Shown here: positions 40,117 through 48,786 of the stretch, piece by piece
How the letters are laid out: the number at the start of each line of letters is the position of its first letter
Position numbering within the stretch: position 1 is the first letter of the stretch
Assembly (NCBI GenBank): GCA_018222405.1
Contig: JAAFAI010000001.1
Coordinates: forward strand, 1 to 64,000
Length of the DNA: 64,000 nucleotides
From: Gammaproteobacteria bacterium
GTDB taxonomy: Bacteria; Pseudomonadota; Gammaproteobacteria; Enterobacterales; Alteromonadaceae
Reading direction: 5' to 3'
Translations under genes and position numbers: made by a program
The notes under the pieces: model-generated
What the model was told of the DNA's origin: nothing
The model's database searches: none
The model's input: the letters and a program-made list of their open reading frames with translations, nothing else

Positions 40117-41451
40117 TTATACCGTTATAGAGGGTATGTCTTCCGCCTGTGCTTTTAAATATTCTGTTCTCGCGAAAATGTTGTCACGTAATGCCTCAAA
40201 ATACGGAATATCCTCGACCGTGACATACGGTTGTTCTTTTAGCTCATTGATAAAAACACGACCAGAAAGCTGGCCCAGTACTCTATCTGCGAGTCCAACC
40301 AATTGTCTCGACAATAGCCTTTTGTCGATATTACAGGTTTCAGCAAAGTCAGCTAGTTGATAGGCGTGAATATCCTTTGGCTCAAATTCATCGCCTATGG
40401 CCATTGCTAAGACATGCTTAAACTGTGGGAAAAGGGCTATATTTACCAAATCATAAGCAGGCGTAAATCGTGCATTATGTTTATCGAAATACAACGAGAC
40501 ATTTTTGCCATGACTGTCGTAATTGCTGATCATGAGATTGAATAATTGCCACTGGATCAGCCATTGTGTGCTTTCAACCGGTGAAGACATTCCCTGACAA
40601 AATTCAAACAGTTTCTCTAAACTGGCCCCATCCCGAATATGCTGAACATCTCGCCCATCACCAAGGTTGCGCTCGTACTTGTGATCTCTTGATAGGTTGA
40701 GGGCCTGGCAACCATCTATTACGTGACGCCTCAACACTTTGTTATTGTCACTCATATATTTGCGGTCAAATCGTTTGACGATAAGTGCCGGATGAGGGCC
40801 AAAACGTCTAAATGTCACATCGGCAGTGGGTAAGCCAATAGCATCGGAAAGCTTCATACAGAAGTATTCATTTAATACCAGATTGGGGCAGCTTTTCTTT
40901 TCAAACTTCAGAATATGGGTGGAACACAGAGAGCCGTCGCCAAAACCAATTTGCCCGGCTGCATCAATAAAGACATTCAGCTTGTCTTGCACACCCGCCA
41001 CGCTGAGCCGTGGCTTGCCATCCCATGTCAGCAGGCCGAATTCTTCCTTATTATCTAGCCTTTCAATGAGTTCTGTATCTTCAAGCGTTCTAAAGACGGG
41101 CTGTGGCCCACCTACCGGATTTTCTTGTGCCGTTTTAAAGGTCACTGCTCCGGCTAAATCGTTGCCAATTGCACGGACTTGCGAATACACGTTTTTGTCT
41201 GAAACACCCAAATTTTCAGCCAGCAGTTTGCGAGCATCTCCCTCAGGTAAGGCGTTATCAAGGTAGTTGTAGGCAACCTCTGGCGTATGCCGCTTGTTAA
41301 GCGGCAAATGTGGTGAAATGGCAAATCCATGTTGTTGCCATTGCGGCGAATAGCTTAATCTTAACAGATTTGTGGTGCTATCCAGAGCCAATGTGCCGAT
41401 AACATCATCACCATAATTTACATTCAGTTGATATGCATGGGGATTCGCCAT
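40117..41451 (-). CDS. hipA: HipA family serine/threonine kinase toxin
   Basis: Toxin kinase of a HipBA module; E. coli HipA phosphorylates GltX and causes persistence. The 444 residues align well with E. coli HipA. The autophosphorylated Ser is at S150 in LSVAGVQDK, the ATP lysine near K182 in HILKF, and the catalytic Asp at D312 in NYDSHGKN. The metal-binding Asp of the DFG-like site is at D334 in PAYDLVNI. All key residues are intact, so it should be active. It lies 3 bases after hipB. Its physiological target could differ from GltX. Confidence 0.95.
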   Translation of the reverse strand: MANPHAYQLNVNYGDDVIGTLALDSTTNLLRLSYSPQWQQHGFAISPHLPLNKRHTPEVAYNYLDNALPEGDARKLLAENLGVSDKNVYSQVRAIGNDLAGAVTFKTAQENPVGGPQPVFRTLEDTELIERLDNKEEFGLLTWDGKPRLSVAGVQDKLNVFIDAAGQIGFGDGSLCSTHILKFEKKSCPNLVLNEYFCMKLSDAIGLPTADVTFRRFGPHPALIVKRFDRKYMSDNNKVLRRHVIDGCQALNLSRDHKYERNLGDGRDVQHIRDGASLEKLFEFCQGMSSPVESTQWLIQWQLFNLMISNYDSHGKNVSLYFDKHNARFTPAYDLVNIALFPQFKHVLAMAIGDEFEPKDIHAYQLADFAETCNIDKRLLSRQLVGLADRVLGQLSGRVFINELKEQPYVTVEDIPYFEALRDNIFARTEYLKAQAEDIPSITV

Positions 41452-41454
41452 TGG

Positions 41455-41742
41455 TTAAATCCATTCCTCGTTTGATGAGGAGTGCGCTGCCGGCGTTAGC
41501 GCTTTCGATGTCAGTTTAATACCCAGTCCATTCAGAACAGAAAAAACCGCAGCTAAGGTACAGTTCGCATTACCGTTTTCAATACGTGACAAGGTATTAA
41601 TGCCGATCCCGCATAGTGCTGCGCAGTCGGCCAGTTTAATGCCAAGCTCTGTGCGCTTGGCTTTGATTAGTTGCCCAAGTATCTCTGCGCTATCTATAAA
41701 GTCGGTACTTGGCATGTCTGAAGCGGTTACTTTCTTGGCCAT
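41455..41742 (-). CDS. hipB: HipB family XRE-type antitoxin
   Basis: Helix-turn-helix protein that should neutralise HipA and repress the operon. The 95 residues contain an XRE domain at about 24-75 (LGQLIKAKRTELGIKLADCAALCGIGINTLSRIENG...). This is followed by NANCTLAAVFSVLNGLGIKL and a short variable tail ending SSNEEWI. The terminal Trp-containing tail resembles HipB C-termini, where a Trp sits in a HipA pocket (family knowledge). It is separated from hipA by 3 bases. Operators upstream fit autoregulation. Confidence 0.93.
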   Translation of the reverse strand: MAKKVTASDMPSTDFIDSAEILGQLIKAKRTELGIKLADCAALCGIGINTLSRIENGNANCTLAAVFSVLNGLGIKLTSKALTPAAHSSSNEEWI

Positions 41743-41766
41743 GAGCTTAAGACTACGGATTATAAT

Positions 41767-41782
41767 TCACCATAACTGGTGA
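41767..41782. promoter_or_regulatory. hipBA operator O1
   Basis: TCACCATAACTGGTGA is an inverted repeat (TCACCA-TAAC-TGGTGA). It overlaps the edge of the -10 box of the hipBA promoter. Confidence 0.75.
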
Positions 41783-41809
41783 TTATAGAGTGGTTACAAG
41801 AAATTTCAA
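41782..41809 (-). promoter_or_regulatory. hipBA promoter
   Basis: On the minus strand TTGAAA (41804-41809), a 16-base spacer and TATAAT (41782-41787) form a strong sigma-70 promoter 40 bases before hipB. It lies between operators O1 and O2, so binding at either would block it. Confidence 0.78.
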
Positions 41810-41815
41810 ATATAA

Positions 41816-41831
41816 TCACCAATAACGGTGA
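41816..41831. promoter_or_regulatory. hipBA operator O2
   Basis: TCACCAATAACGGTGA, arms TCACC/GGTGA with a 6-base centre. It lies immediately upstream of the -35 box, 49 bases from O1 centre to centre. Confidence 0.75.
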
Positions 41832-41865
41832 ACTTATATGTGTTGTTATGTAAAAGTATTTATAT

Positions 41866-41881
41866 TCACTGATAGCGGTGA
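41866..41881. promoter_or_regulatory. hipBA operator O3
   Basis: TCACTGATAGCGGTGA, one arm mismatch. It is 50 bases from O2, the same helical face, suggesting cooperative HipB binding or looping. Confidence 0.65.
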
Positions 41882-41954
41882 TTTATTGAAGGGGTAATAA
41901 TACAAAGCCGCTAAATTAAGCGGCCAGGATGAAACTATCGAAATAAGTTAACTG

Positions 41955-42818
41955 TTATTCAATATTCTGGATCTGCTCGCGCATCTGTTCGATAAGCACT
42001 TTAAGCTCTACCGCAGATTGGGTGATCTCGGTGTTAATGGATTTTGAGCCCAGCGTGTTCGATTCGCGGTTAAATTCCTGCATCATGAAATCCAGCCGAC
42101 GCCCACAAGCACCGCCTTTGTTCAGGATCTTGCGGGTTTCACCTACGTGAGAGTTGAGGCGATCGAGCTCTTCAGCCACATCCACTTTTTGCGCTAACAG
42201 GATCATCTCCTGCTCAATTCGCGCGGCGTCCAGTTCCAGCTTGGCTTCTTCAAAGCGTGTCAGAATGCGTTCACGCTGCCAGTTAAGGATTTCCGGCATA
42301 CGCTCGGCAACTTTCTTGGCTTCTACTTCGATGGCATCAAGGCGTTGCTCAATCAGCGATTTAAGGTTTTCACCTTCATCGCCCCTGGCAATAATGAAGT
42401 CATCCATGGCTTTATCAAGGCCAGCCAGTAAGTCGGCCTGAATGGTGTCTGTATCGGCTTCTTCGGCAGCAATGACGCCCGGCCAGCGCAGTACGTCGAG
42501 CGGATTTACGCCGGTAGACTGTCCGTGGGATTGTACCCAGTCGGCAGCATGTAATACTTGTTTGGCCAGTTGTTCGTTTAGGGTTAACTTAGTGACGGCT
42601 GCGTCGTTGGCCGTGAAGCGTAAGGCGCACTCTACCTTGCCTCGTTGCAAACGCTTTCTGAAGCGGTCGCGTAGCAGCGGCTCTAAGCTACGAAACTGTT
42701 CCGGTAAACGAAAATAGGTTTCCAGGTAGCGTTGGTTAACTGAGCGAATTTCCCATACTGCGGTTCCCCAATCTTTTTTTACTTCGCTGCGTGCGAAAGC
42801 CGTCATGCTGTAAATCAT
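41955..42818 (-). CDS. yicC: YicC family endoribonuclease-type protein
   Basis: RNA-binding/endoribonuclease family protein; in E. coli YicC is linked to degradation of the RyhB small RNA. From 42818 it has 287 residues starting MIYSMTAFARSEVKKDWGTA with the YicC N-terminal domain (about 1-150, containing SVNQRYLETYFRLPEQFRSLEPLLRDRFRKRLQRGKVECAL) and the C-terminal DUF1732-like domain (about 200-287) with KVDVAEELDRLNSHV and GRRLDFMMQEFNREANTLGSK-type residues. The start at the second ATG matches the family N-terminus; the upstream ATG adds six unlike residues. It is divergent from rph, the usual neighbour. Confidence 0.95.
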   Translation of the reverse strand: MIYSMTAFARSEVKKDWGTAVWEIRSVNQRYLETYFRLPEQFRSLEPLLRDRFRKRLQRGKVECALRFTANDAAVTKLTLNEQLAKQVLHAADWVQSHGQSTGVNPLDVLRWPGVIAAEEADTDTIQADLLAGLDKAMDDFIIARGDEGENLKSLIEQRLDAIEVEAKKVAERMPEILNWQRERILTRFEEAKLELDAARIEQEMILLAQKVDVAEELDRLNSHVGETRKILNKGGACGRRLDFMMQEFNRESNTLGSKSINTEITQSAVELKVLIEQMREQIQNIE

Positions 42819-42952
42819 TGTATTGTCCGTCGGCATATTGCTTGTGTTGTAGCCTATTGTACTACAGTCCGCATCTGAACCCTATGCCTTTGCTTTGTTG
42901 CCACAGCTTTGGGTTTCACATGGAACATCGCTCTGCCCGGAATGATTCAACG

Positions 42953-42982
42953 TTCAACTTATGCCATGAATTACGGTATACT
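42953..42982 (+). promoter_or_regulatory. Possible promoter for rph
   Basis: TTCAAC (42953-42958), an 18-base spacer and TATACT (42977-42982) lie 43 bases before the rph start. The -10 is good and the -35 weak. Confidence 0.45.
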
Positions 42983-43025
42983 AGCGCCGTTAAATTAGCC
43001 GAGTACCCAATTTCAGGAGATTACC

Positions 43026-43739
43026 ATGCGCCCAAGTGGCCGAACTGCCAGCCAAATCCGCCCCGTCACCATTACCCGTAACTTTACCTGCCATGCAGAA
43101 GGTTCTGTACTGGTGGAATTTGGTAACACCAAAGTCTTGTGTAATGCCACGGTTGAAGAGGGCGTACCACGTTTTATGAAAGGTCAGGGAAAAGGCTGGA
43201 TCACTGCTGAGTACAGCATGTTGCCCCGTTCTACGCATACCCGCTCGCAACGGGAAGCTGCGCGTGGCAAGCAAGGCGGTCGTACTCTTGAAATTCAGCG
43301 TCTGATTGCCCGTTCGTTACGTGCCGCGGTGGATCTTAAATTACTCGGTGAAAATACCATTACCTTTGATTGCGACGTGATCCAGGCCGATGGCGGTACC
43401 CGCACTGCTTCTATCACCGGTGCTTGCGTGGCGTTAATCGATGCGCTTACTTACATGCGTAACAAAGGCATTATTAAAGCCAACCCGCTTAAGCACATGA
43501 TCGCTGCGCTGTCGGTAGGCATTTACGAAGGTACACCTATCGCCGATCTGGAGTATATCGAAGATTCTGCTGCTGAAACCGATATGAACGTGGTAATGAC
43601 CGAAACCGGTAAATTAATTGAAGTGCAGGGCACGGCTGAAGGCGAACCGTTCTCTTTTGAAGAAATGCACGAGCTGCTGGACATTGCCAAGCATGGTTTA
43701 CGTGAATTGTTTGATATTCAGAAAGCAGCATTAAATTAA
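43026..43739 (+). CDS. rph: Ribonuclease PH
   Basis: Phosphorolytic 3'-5' exoribonuclease that trims tRNA 3' ends. The 237 residues begin [20 protein letters not shown] and include the phosphate/RNA-binding region [20 protein letters not shown] (near 68-87) and the catalytic [18 protein letters not shown] (near 117-134). The length equals the E. coli protein without its frameshift. It heads rph-pyrE, the classical pair, with a 14-base gap. Confidence 0.98.
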   Translation: MRPSGRTASQIRPVTITRNFTCHAEGSVLVEFGNTKVLCNATVEEGVPRFMKGQGKGWITAEYSMLPRSTHTRSQREAARGKQGGRTLEIQRLIARSLRAAVDLKLLGENTITFDCDVIQADGGTRTASITGACVALIDALTYMRNKGIIKANPLKHMIAALSVGIYEGTPIADLEYIEDSAAETDMNVVMTETGKLIEVQGTAEGEPFSFEEMHELLDIAKHGLRELFDIQKAALN

Positions 43740-43753
43740 GGTCCGGAGATCCC

Positions 43754-44395
43754 ATGAAAGCATTCCAACAGGCGTTTATTGAGTTCGCGATTGCCCGTGG
43801 CGTTCTGAAATTTGGTGAATTTACCTTAAAGTCTGGCCGTAAAAGCCCGTATTTTTTTAACGCGGGGTTGTTTAATCGCGGTGGCGATTTAGCCAAACTG
43901 GGTCGTTATTATGCTGATGCATTAACCGATGCGGGCATCGACTTTGATGTGTTGTTTGGTCCTGCCTACAAAGGGATCCCAATTGCTACTACTACCGCGG
44001 TGGCACTGGCTGACCATCACGATATGGATGTCCCGTATTGCTTTAACCGTAAAGAAGCTAAAGCCCATGGCGAAGGCGGCAACCTGGTAGGCAGTCCGCT
44101 GGAAGGTAAAGTGATGCTGGTGGATGACGTGATTACTGCTGGCACCGCGATCCGTGAATCCATGACCCTGATTGAAGCCAATAATGCTTCGCTTGCCGGT
44201 GTGCTGATTGCACTGGACCGTCAGGAGCGTGGTACTGGTGAGCTTTCGGCAATCCAGGAAGTCGAGCGTGACTACAACACCAAAGTGGTGTCTATTGTTT
44301 CACTGAATGATGTGGTGACTTACCTCAAGTCTGCCGGTGGATACGATGAGGCGATCAGCGCTATCGAAACCTATCGGGAAAACTATGGCATCTGA
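43754..44395 (+). CDS. pyrE: Orotate phosphoribosyltransferase
   Basis: Fifth step of UMP synthesis: orotate plus PRPP gives OMP. The 213 residues have the N-terminal block [33 protein letters not shown], the catalytic flexible loop [13 protein letters not shown] (about 96-108) and the PRPP motif [13 protein letters not shown] (about 118-130). The length matches E. coli (213). The stop overlaps the next gene by 11 bases, implying coupling. No attenuator-type leader is obvious between rph and pyrE, since the gap is only 14 bases. Confidence 0.98.
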   Translation: MKAFQQAFIEFAIARGVLKFGEFTLKSGRKSPYFFNAGLFNRGGDLAKLGRYYADALTDAGIDFDVLFGPAYKGIPIATTTAVALADHHDMDVPYCFNRKEAKAHGEGGNLVGSPLEGKVMLVDDVITAGTAIRESMTLIEANNASLAGVLIALDRQERGTGELSAIQEVERDYNTKVVSIVSLNDVVTYLKSAGGYDEAISAIETYRENYGI

Positions 44396-44642
44396 GCCTA
44401 CGGATAACTGGCAGGACGCCGATCACCAACTGGATGCGCTGGGCCTGCGGTGCCCGGAGCCGGTAATGATGGTGCGGTTGCAAATGCGTAAGCTCGAAGA
44501 TGGCCAGACGCTGTGCATTACCGCTGATGATCCGGCAACGGTCAGAGACATCCCCAGTTTTTGCCGCTTTATGCAGCACACCCTGGTGGCTGCTGATACC
44601 GAACAACTTCCCTATCGCTACTTACTGAAAAAAGGCCTCTAG
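44385..44642 (+). CDS. Sulfur-carrier TusA-like protein
   Basis: Small sulfur-transfer protein of the TusA/SirA family. The 85 residues start [20 protein letters not shown] and the signature LRCPEPVM holds the persulfide cysteine C23; the second conserved block is [17 protein letters not shown]. The start codon lies inside the pyrE 3' end. TusA supplies sulfur for tRNA 2-thiouridine and other uses; this paralogue's exact partner is unknown. Its stop shares 4 bases with the convergent small gene. Confidence 0.9.
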   Translation: MASEPTDNWQDADHQLDALGLRCPEPVMMVRLQMRKLEDGQTLCITADDPATVRDIPSFCRFMQHTLVAADTEQLPYRYLLKKGL

Positions 44643-44809
44643 CCTTCTGACGCTGCCTGTAACACCAGCTGTTGCAGGCAGTGCTTATGCTCCAGCGACG
44701 TGCTGTGAATGTCACTCAAATGAATCTTCTGACCCTGCAGTAACTGCTTTAATACCGATACTCTTAACTGCACATTAACGAATTCCGGTTGTGGCTGAAA
44801 TGATTTCAT
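44639..44809 (-). CDS. Small unknown protein downstream of a Fur-controlled gene
   Basis: The 56 residues begin [18 protein letters not shown] and contain a short helical stretch, [33 protein letters not shown]. No known family is recognised. AGGAGG 7 bases before the ATG makes it a real gene. It lies 17 bases after its operon neighbour (stop at 44827) and ends overlapping the TusA-like stop by 4 bases. The single Cys is not in a metal-binding pattern. I considered a HemP-type haem protein but the sequence does not fit. Its function is unknown; iron-related by association only. Confidence 0.7.
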   Translation of the reverse strand: MKSFQPQPEFVNVQLRVSVLKQLLQGQKIHLSDIHSTSLEHKHCLQQLVLQAASEG

Positions 44810-44826
44810 TGGATCCTCCTTCTCGA

Positions 44827-45264
44827 TCAATGCAGATGGGTTGAAAACTGCATCACATCATCGTGACGTAACCATTCTTTTAACTGATGAATGGTCGACA
44901 GTAGCTGTGGCTCCGATGCATACAGCGGCATCAGCGCTGAGAGCTGTTGCTGGGTGTCTTTGAGCACACCCTGGCTGAATTCAGACTGCGCTTTACTACA
45001 GTGATTTACCGCCATAGCGGCTGCCACGAAACTCACCAGATCCTGATGGTAAATTTGCGATGTGCTGTCAGGCCGGCGCAGAGCAAATAATATGGACTGC
45101 GCAATTTCCCATACCTGAGTGTAGAGCTTTCTGGCCCGGGATAGCTCGCCATCACGCCTGAGCTGCAGTGCCTCAAGTTTAAGCTTTTGTCGTTCGAACC
45201 GGGCCTGCTCCGGATGCAGTTGTAACCATTTCCGATAAACCGGGCAAAGTAATGAGCTGCGCAT
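44827..45264 (-). CDS. Unknown protein under a Fur box
   Basis: From the ATG at 45264 there are 145 residues, mostly helical: MRSSLLCPVYRKWLQLHPEQ and KLKLEALQLRRDGELSRARKLYTQVWEIAQSILFALRRPDST, later HCSKAQSEFSQGVLKDTQQQLSALMPLY. A GTG two codons earlier (45270) is a weaker start because GGAG sits 9 bases from the ATG. The helix-rich, repeat-like arrangement suggests a TPR-type fold, but no family is recognised. The Fur box at 45322-45336 lies about 58 bases upstream, so it is expected to be iron-repressed. It is co-transcribed with the 56-residue gene. No iron transporter is adjacent. Confidence 0.7.
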   Translation of the reverse strand: MRSSLLCPVYRKWLQLHPEQARFERQKLKLEALQLRRDGELSRARKLYTQVWEIAQSILFALRRPDSTSQIYHQDLVSFVAAAMAVNHCSKAQSEFSQGVLKDTQQQLSALMPLYASEPQLLSTIHQLKEWLRHDDVMQFSTHLH

Positions 45265-45321
45265 AACCACTATCTCCTTAAATCCAGCAATGCATAAGAG
45301 TCATTACTAAGTTAATCTAAA

Positions 45322-45336
45322 TGAGAATTATTATCA
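45322..45336 (-). promoter_or_regulatory. Fur box
   Basis: TGAGAATTATTATCA matches the 7-1-7 Fur inverted repeat TGATAAT-N-ATTATCA at 14 of 15 positions. It overlaps a TTGATA -35-like element on the minus strand and is 58 bases before the unknown Fur-boxed gene. Iron repression is inferred. Confidence 0.82.
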
Positions 45337-45357
45337 ATAGTGGTTTTTTGGGCTTTT

Positions 45358-45933
45358 TTAGCTGAGGATCAGCCACAGTCCGGCGGCTACAATGGTAATA
45401 CCAATCATGGCTTTGGTTTTGTAGCGACGAATAAAGCGTTCAGCTTTGTTACCGAATACTTTAACTATCAGCGCCAGGCCAAAGTACCTTAGCGAGCGGG
45501 CGATAACAGTCGCCAGTAAAAATAGCCAGATTGAGTATTTGGTGGCGCCAGCGGCGAGCATTGCTATCTGAAATGGCACTGGCACAATGCCCAGCGTTAG
45601 CACAAACCAGAAGCCCTGAGCCTCCATTTTTTGCGTAACGCGCTCAAACTGTTGTTCGGAGCCAAACCAGCTAATCAGGTCCTGACCCACGGCATCAAAA
45701 AGAAAATAGCCAATGGCATAGCCAAACAGCGCGCCGATAATACAACCCACCGTGGCCATTAAGGCAATGAGCCAGAGTTTTTCCCGTTTGGCCTGCATTA
45801 ACGGAATAAGTACCGCTTCCAGTGGGATAGGTACAATGGTGGATTCCAGAAAGGAGGCAATCGTGATCCCGCGCAGCATATGCTGAGAGTCCACGAGTGC
45901 CTTGGTCTTACGTTTTAGTTTCTCTTTCACCAA
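45358..45933 (-). CDS. VTT-domain membrane protein (DedA/YqaA type)
   Basis: Inner-membrane protein of the DedA superfamily; members are implicated in lipid scrambling or membrane homeostasis, but this member is uncharacterised. The 191 residues begin with a basic stretch (MVKEKLKRKTKALVDSQ), then FLESTIVPIPLEAVLIPLM, the conserved E-x-P-P-E-like re-entrant motif, with further spans near 54-76, 106-130 and 168-190. It lies 12 bases downstream of the amidohydrolase gene, suggesting an operon. The motif TKYSIWLFLLATVIARSLRYFGLA is typical of YqaA. Confidence 0.88.
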   Translation of the reverse strand: MVKEKLKRKTKALVDSQHMLRGITIASFLESTIVPIPLEAVLIPLMQAKREKLWLIALMATVGCIIGALFGYAIGYFLFDAVGQDLISWFGSEQQFERVTQKMEAQGFWFVLTLGIVPVPFQIAMLAAGATKYSIWLFLLATVIARSLRYFGLALIVKVFGNKAERFIRRYKTKAMIGITIVAAGLWLILS

Positions 45934-45945
45934 GGGAAAACGCCC

Positions 45946-47235
45946 CTATTGTTTGTAAATTTTTCCGCCCTTCATTACAAACTGCACGTTTTCCAGTGTC
46001 GTAATATCCTCCAGCGGATTGCCCTTAACCGCAACGATATCAGCGAATTTACCGGCCTCCAGAGTGCCGAGCTTATCTTCAATGCCAAGCATGGTGGCTG
46101 CGTTTATCGTAGCGGCTTGTATAGCTTTTGCAGGGGGCATGCCAGCTTCCACCATCAAACCAAATTCCTGACCATTATCACCATGGGCTGAAACGCCACT
46201 GTCGGTACCAAAGGCGATGTTTACGCCATTCTTATAAGCCTTACCAAATGTGGCCTGGATCAGGGGGCCGATCGCCGCGGCTTTAGGGCGAACGATGTCT
46301 GGAAAGTAGCCGTCAATTTTCGCTTTTTCGGCTACAAACTCACCGGCCAGAATGGTTGGCACATAATAGGTGCCGTGCTCTTTCATCAGCGCCATCACCT
46401 CTTCGTCCATGTAGGTGCCATGTTCAATAGAGGTAACACCGGCTTTGATAGCGCGGATCATGCCCTCTTTACCATGGGCATGTACCGCAACCGTCATACC
46501 GTAGTCTTTTGCGGTAGCGACCACAGCATCGAGTTCATCGTCCATAAACTGGGGGTTCTGACCACTTTTAGCGACACTTAACACGCCACCTGTGGCGGTA
46601 ATTTTAATTGCGTCGGCACCATCCTGGTAGCGCTGACGAACAGCCTGGCGGGCTTCGGGCACACCGTTAATAACGCCCGCAGCCGGGCCGGTATCCGGAC
46701 GAATTCGTTTAGCCATGCCATTGCTGGGATCGGCGTGGCCGCCGGTGGTAGCCAGCGATTTAGCCGCAGTGTATATACGCGGGCCGGTTGCCATGCCCTG
46801 ATTAATTGCATTACGCAGTGATACCGTCTCGTTATAGCTGTCGCCTAAGTTGCGCACGGTGGTAAAGCCCGCCATCAGGGTTTTATTAGCATAATGGGCC
46901 GCGGCCAGGGCGTAATCGGCTTCGTTGAGGGTAAAGCGCTTAAGGTACGAAGAGGTGCCGCTTTGCTGGGAGCTCAAATGAACATGCATGTCCATTAAGC
47001 CTGGCAGAATTACCGACTCAGAAAGGTCGATAAGCGTATCGTCTTTGGCCACTTTAATATGGCCTTTGCGGATCTCGCTGATGGTGTCGTTCTCTATAAT
47101 CAGTGATACCGGGCCGGTAAGCTTGTCGTCGGTGCCGGTAAAGGCGTTGCCCGCATGGATCACCGTGGCGGCCTGTACATAACTCACAGGGAGCATGATT
47201 GCCGCCAGCAGGATGGATTTGATCGTATTCTTCAT
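45946..47235 (-). CDS. Exported metal-dependent amidohydrolase
   Basis: Imidazolonepropionase/Xaa-Pro-dipeptidase-like amidohydrolase, probably periplasmic. From 47235 it has 429 residues with a signal peptide ([22 protein letters not shown]). Metal-site motifs are DMHVHLS, a carbamylatable Lys in [26 protein letters not shown] and FGTDSG. This set is complete for a binuclear hydrolase. Such exported enzymes often act on peptides or imino-acid dipeptides; the substrate is unknown. The upstream ATG at 47265 would precede the signal sequence and has no ribosome-binding site. Confidence 0.92.
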   Translation of the reverse strand: MKNTIKSILLAAIMLPVSYVQAATVIHAGNAFTGTDDKLTGPVSLIIENDTISEIRKGHIKVAKDDTLIDLSESVILPGLMDMHVHLSSQQSGTSSYLKRFTLNEADYALAAAHYANKTLMAGFTTVRNLGDSYNETVSLRNAINQGMATGPRIYTAAKSLATTGGHADPSNGMAKRIRPDTGPAAGVINGVPEARQAVRQRYQDGADAIKITATGGVLSVAKSGQNPQFMDDELDAVVATAKDYGMTVAVHAHGKEGMIRAIKAGVTSIEHGTYMDEEVMALMKEHGTYYVPTILAGEFVAEKAKIDGYFPDIVRPKAAAIGPLIQATFGKAYKNGVNIAFGTDSGVSAHGDNGQEFGLMVEAGMPPAKAIQAATINAATMLGIEDKLGTLEAGKFADIVAVKGNPLEDITTLENVQFVMKGGKIYKQ

Positions 47236-47378
47236 TACTCTTTGCTCTTGTTGTTGTGAAGTCACTTCACTTTATGTCATGACTGGCGCTTTTACAAAAT
47301 ACCCTGCAAACTAACAGCAACTTACGATGCTCCCTGAAGAGCAACAGGAAATTACTAATAAAAAAAGGAACTCTCTCC

Positions 47379-47675
47379 ATGCAACAAAGATTAAAGAAAA
47401 TATCGGCGCATTCACTGGCTATCCACCTGGCATTGGTGTTTGCCATTCTGTCACTGATTTTTATGCTGCCGTTTACGTTTTTGATGACCTCAATGGTACC
47501 GAATATGCCTGAGCAAAATGGAATACCGTTTATGTTCACTGGCGCGATGACCTTCGTAATGCCGTTTTTCTATTTTGTTTTCACTTATATCTTCACGCTG
47601 ATTATGGCGTTTATCTATAACCTGCTGGCTAAACTGACCGGCGGCGTAAAGGTTACGCTGGAAGCAAATGACTAA
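47379..47675 (+). CDS. Small two-span membrane protein, unknown
   Basis: The 98 residues have two long hydrophobic spans (about 18-40 and 54-83) separated by a short loop with PNMPEQNGIPFMFTGA, and a basic N-terminus (MQQRLKKISAH). No family is recognised with confidence. The ATG follows AGGAACTCT with weak complementarity. It is followed by a terminator at 47715 shared with the convergent DUF3014 gene. The topology suggests both ends in the cytoplasm. Its function is unknown. Confidence 0.75.
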   Translation: MQQRLKKISAHSLAIHLALVFAILSLIFMLPFTFLMTSMVPNMPEQNGIPFMFTGAMTFVMPFFYFVFTYIFTLIMAFIYNLLAKLTGGVKVTLEAND

Positions 47676-47714
47676 GAGTTAACGAATAAGGGCTAAGCAA
47701 CAAGCGCCTATAAA

Positions 47715-47736
47715 AAAGCCACCGAGAGGTGGCTTT
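47715..47736. terminator. Bidirectional terminator between convergent genes
   Basis: AAAGCCACC (47715-47723) pairs perfectly with GGTGGCTTT (47728-47736) across a GAGA loop, with A-tract and T-tract flanks on opposite sides. Confidence 0.88.
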
Positions 47737-47762
47737 CTTGAATAACGTTTTGCGCTTAGGGC

Positions 47763-48611
47763 TTACTGGGCCATCAGGCTGTCTTTCAGCTCGCGTAATT
47801 TCGCTTTAATGCGGCGCATGTTATCCGGGCCGGTGCGCAGTAGTTGTTTCTGCGGGTCAGATAAACCTTCCAGGCGCTCATCGGCGTACTTGTACATAAC
47901 CGAATCCGTATAAACTTCTACCGGCATTTTAACTTCTGGTGTATCCAGCAGTGTATCAATGGCTTCAATCAGTACCTCGGTGAAAGGCTGATCCGGGTCG
48001 CCAATTTCGGCATATTTAGTCTGAATCTCGTCCTGATAAGTTTCATACAGGGCAATCAAATCTTCGTTGCTCATTGACTCAAGCACATCCACATACGGTG
48101 TGTAACGCTTGTAACTGGCGGAGTCTATCCACTCGCGGTCGGCCTGGGTATACACCCGGAAGTCCTGGTCCGGTGGCGTTAGTAAGCGGTGATTTGGCGC
48201 CATTTCGTCATCGGCCAGATTGGTTGCGGCCACTACAAAGCGTTGTAACAGACCATCGTTAACCAGCAAGCGGCTCAGTGCTGGTGAGGTGGCAATAGTT
48301 TCCAGCGCAGCTTTAATGGCCGTATCGCTTACGTCCAGTGGCTCTGGCTCGGGAACCGGCTCCGGCATGGGCTCAACTTCCTGATCCGGATCGATTTCTA
48401 CCGGCTCTGGCGGTGGCGTAGCTTCAAAGGTATCTGCTGGCTCAGGCTCAATTGGTTCAGGTTGGGCAACTGCTGGCGTTTCTGGTTCAACAACTGGTTG
48501 CGGCTCTGGTTCGCTCGATGGCCACATCAGTACCACCAGCAACACAACAACGACTACGCCAATTACGATGGCATAAGGTAACCAGGATCGTTGTTCAGTA
48601 TTTTCGCTCAT
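47763..48611 (-). CDS. DUF3014 membrane-anchored protein
   Basis: The 282 residues have one N-terminal membrane anchor (about 11-30, LPYAIVIGVVVVVLLVVLMW). A Pro/Glu-rich low-complexity stretch (about 32-92, with many PEP and EPE units) follows. The folded domain (about 100-282) contains SRLLVNDGLLQRFVVAATNLADDEMAPNHRLLTPPDQDF and KYAEIGDPDQPFTEVLIEAIDTLL, typical of DUF3014. It is probably a periplasmic-facing envelope protein of unknown function. The long acidic proline stretch probably spans distance in the periplasm (inference). Confidence 0.9.
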   Translation of the reverse strand: MSENTEQRSWLPYAIVIGVVVVVLLVVLMWPSSEPEPQPVVEPETPAVAQPEPIEPEPADTFEATPPPEPVEIDPDQEVEPMPEPVPEPEPLDVSDTAIKAALETIATSPALSRLLVNDGLLQRFVVAATNLADDEMAPNHRLLTPPDQDFRVYTQADREWIDSASYKRYTPYVDVLESMSNEDLIALYETYQDEIQTKYAEIGDPDQPFTEVLIEAIDTLLDTPEVKMPVEVYTDSVMYKYADERLEGLSDPQKQLLRTGPDNMRRIKAKLRELKDSLMAQ

Positions 48612-48786
48612 ATTTGTCTACCTTGATCATTGGCTGCGGAATTCCATACTATCAGAGTTAATGACAATCCGCTGAAAATCAATGCACTTTTGCAAATCTT
48701 TTCGATTATGAAAACTCACTTGCTGCGCTCATATTTATTGAATACAGGACTTGGCAGCAAGAGTAAACCGTTAACAGGTACGATTT

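Noticed and set aside
42912-42927. A third parS-like site (GGTTTCACATGGAACA)
   Set aside because: Three mismatches and a CACATG centre instead of CACGTG; unlikely to bind ParB.
44639-44809. HemP/HmuP-type haem-uptake protein
   Set aside because: Length and Fur context fit, but the family motif is absent.
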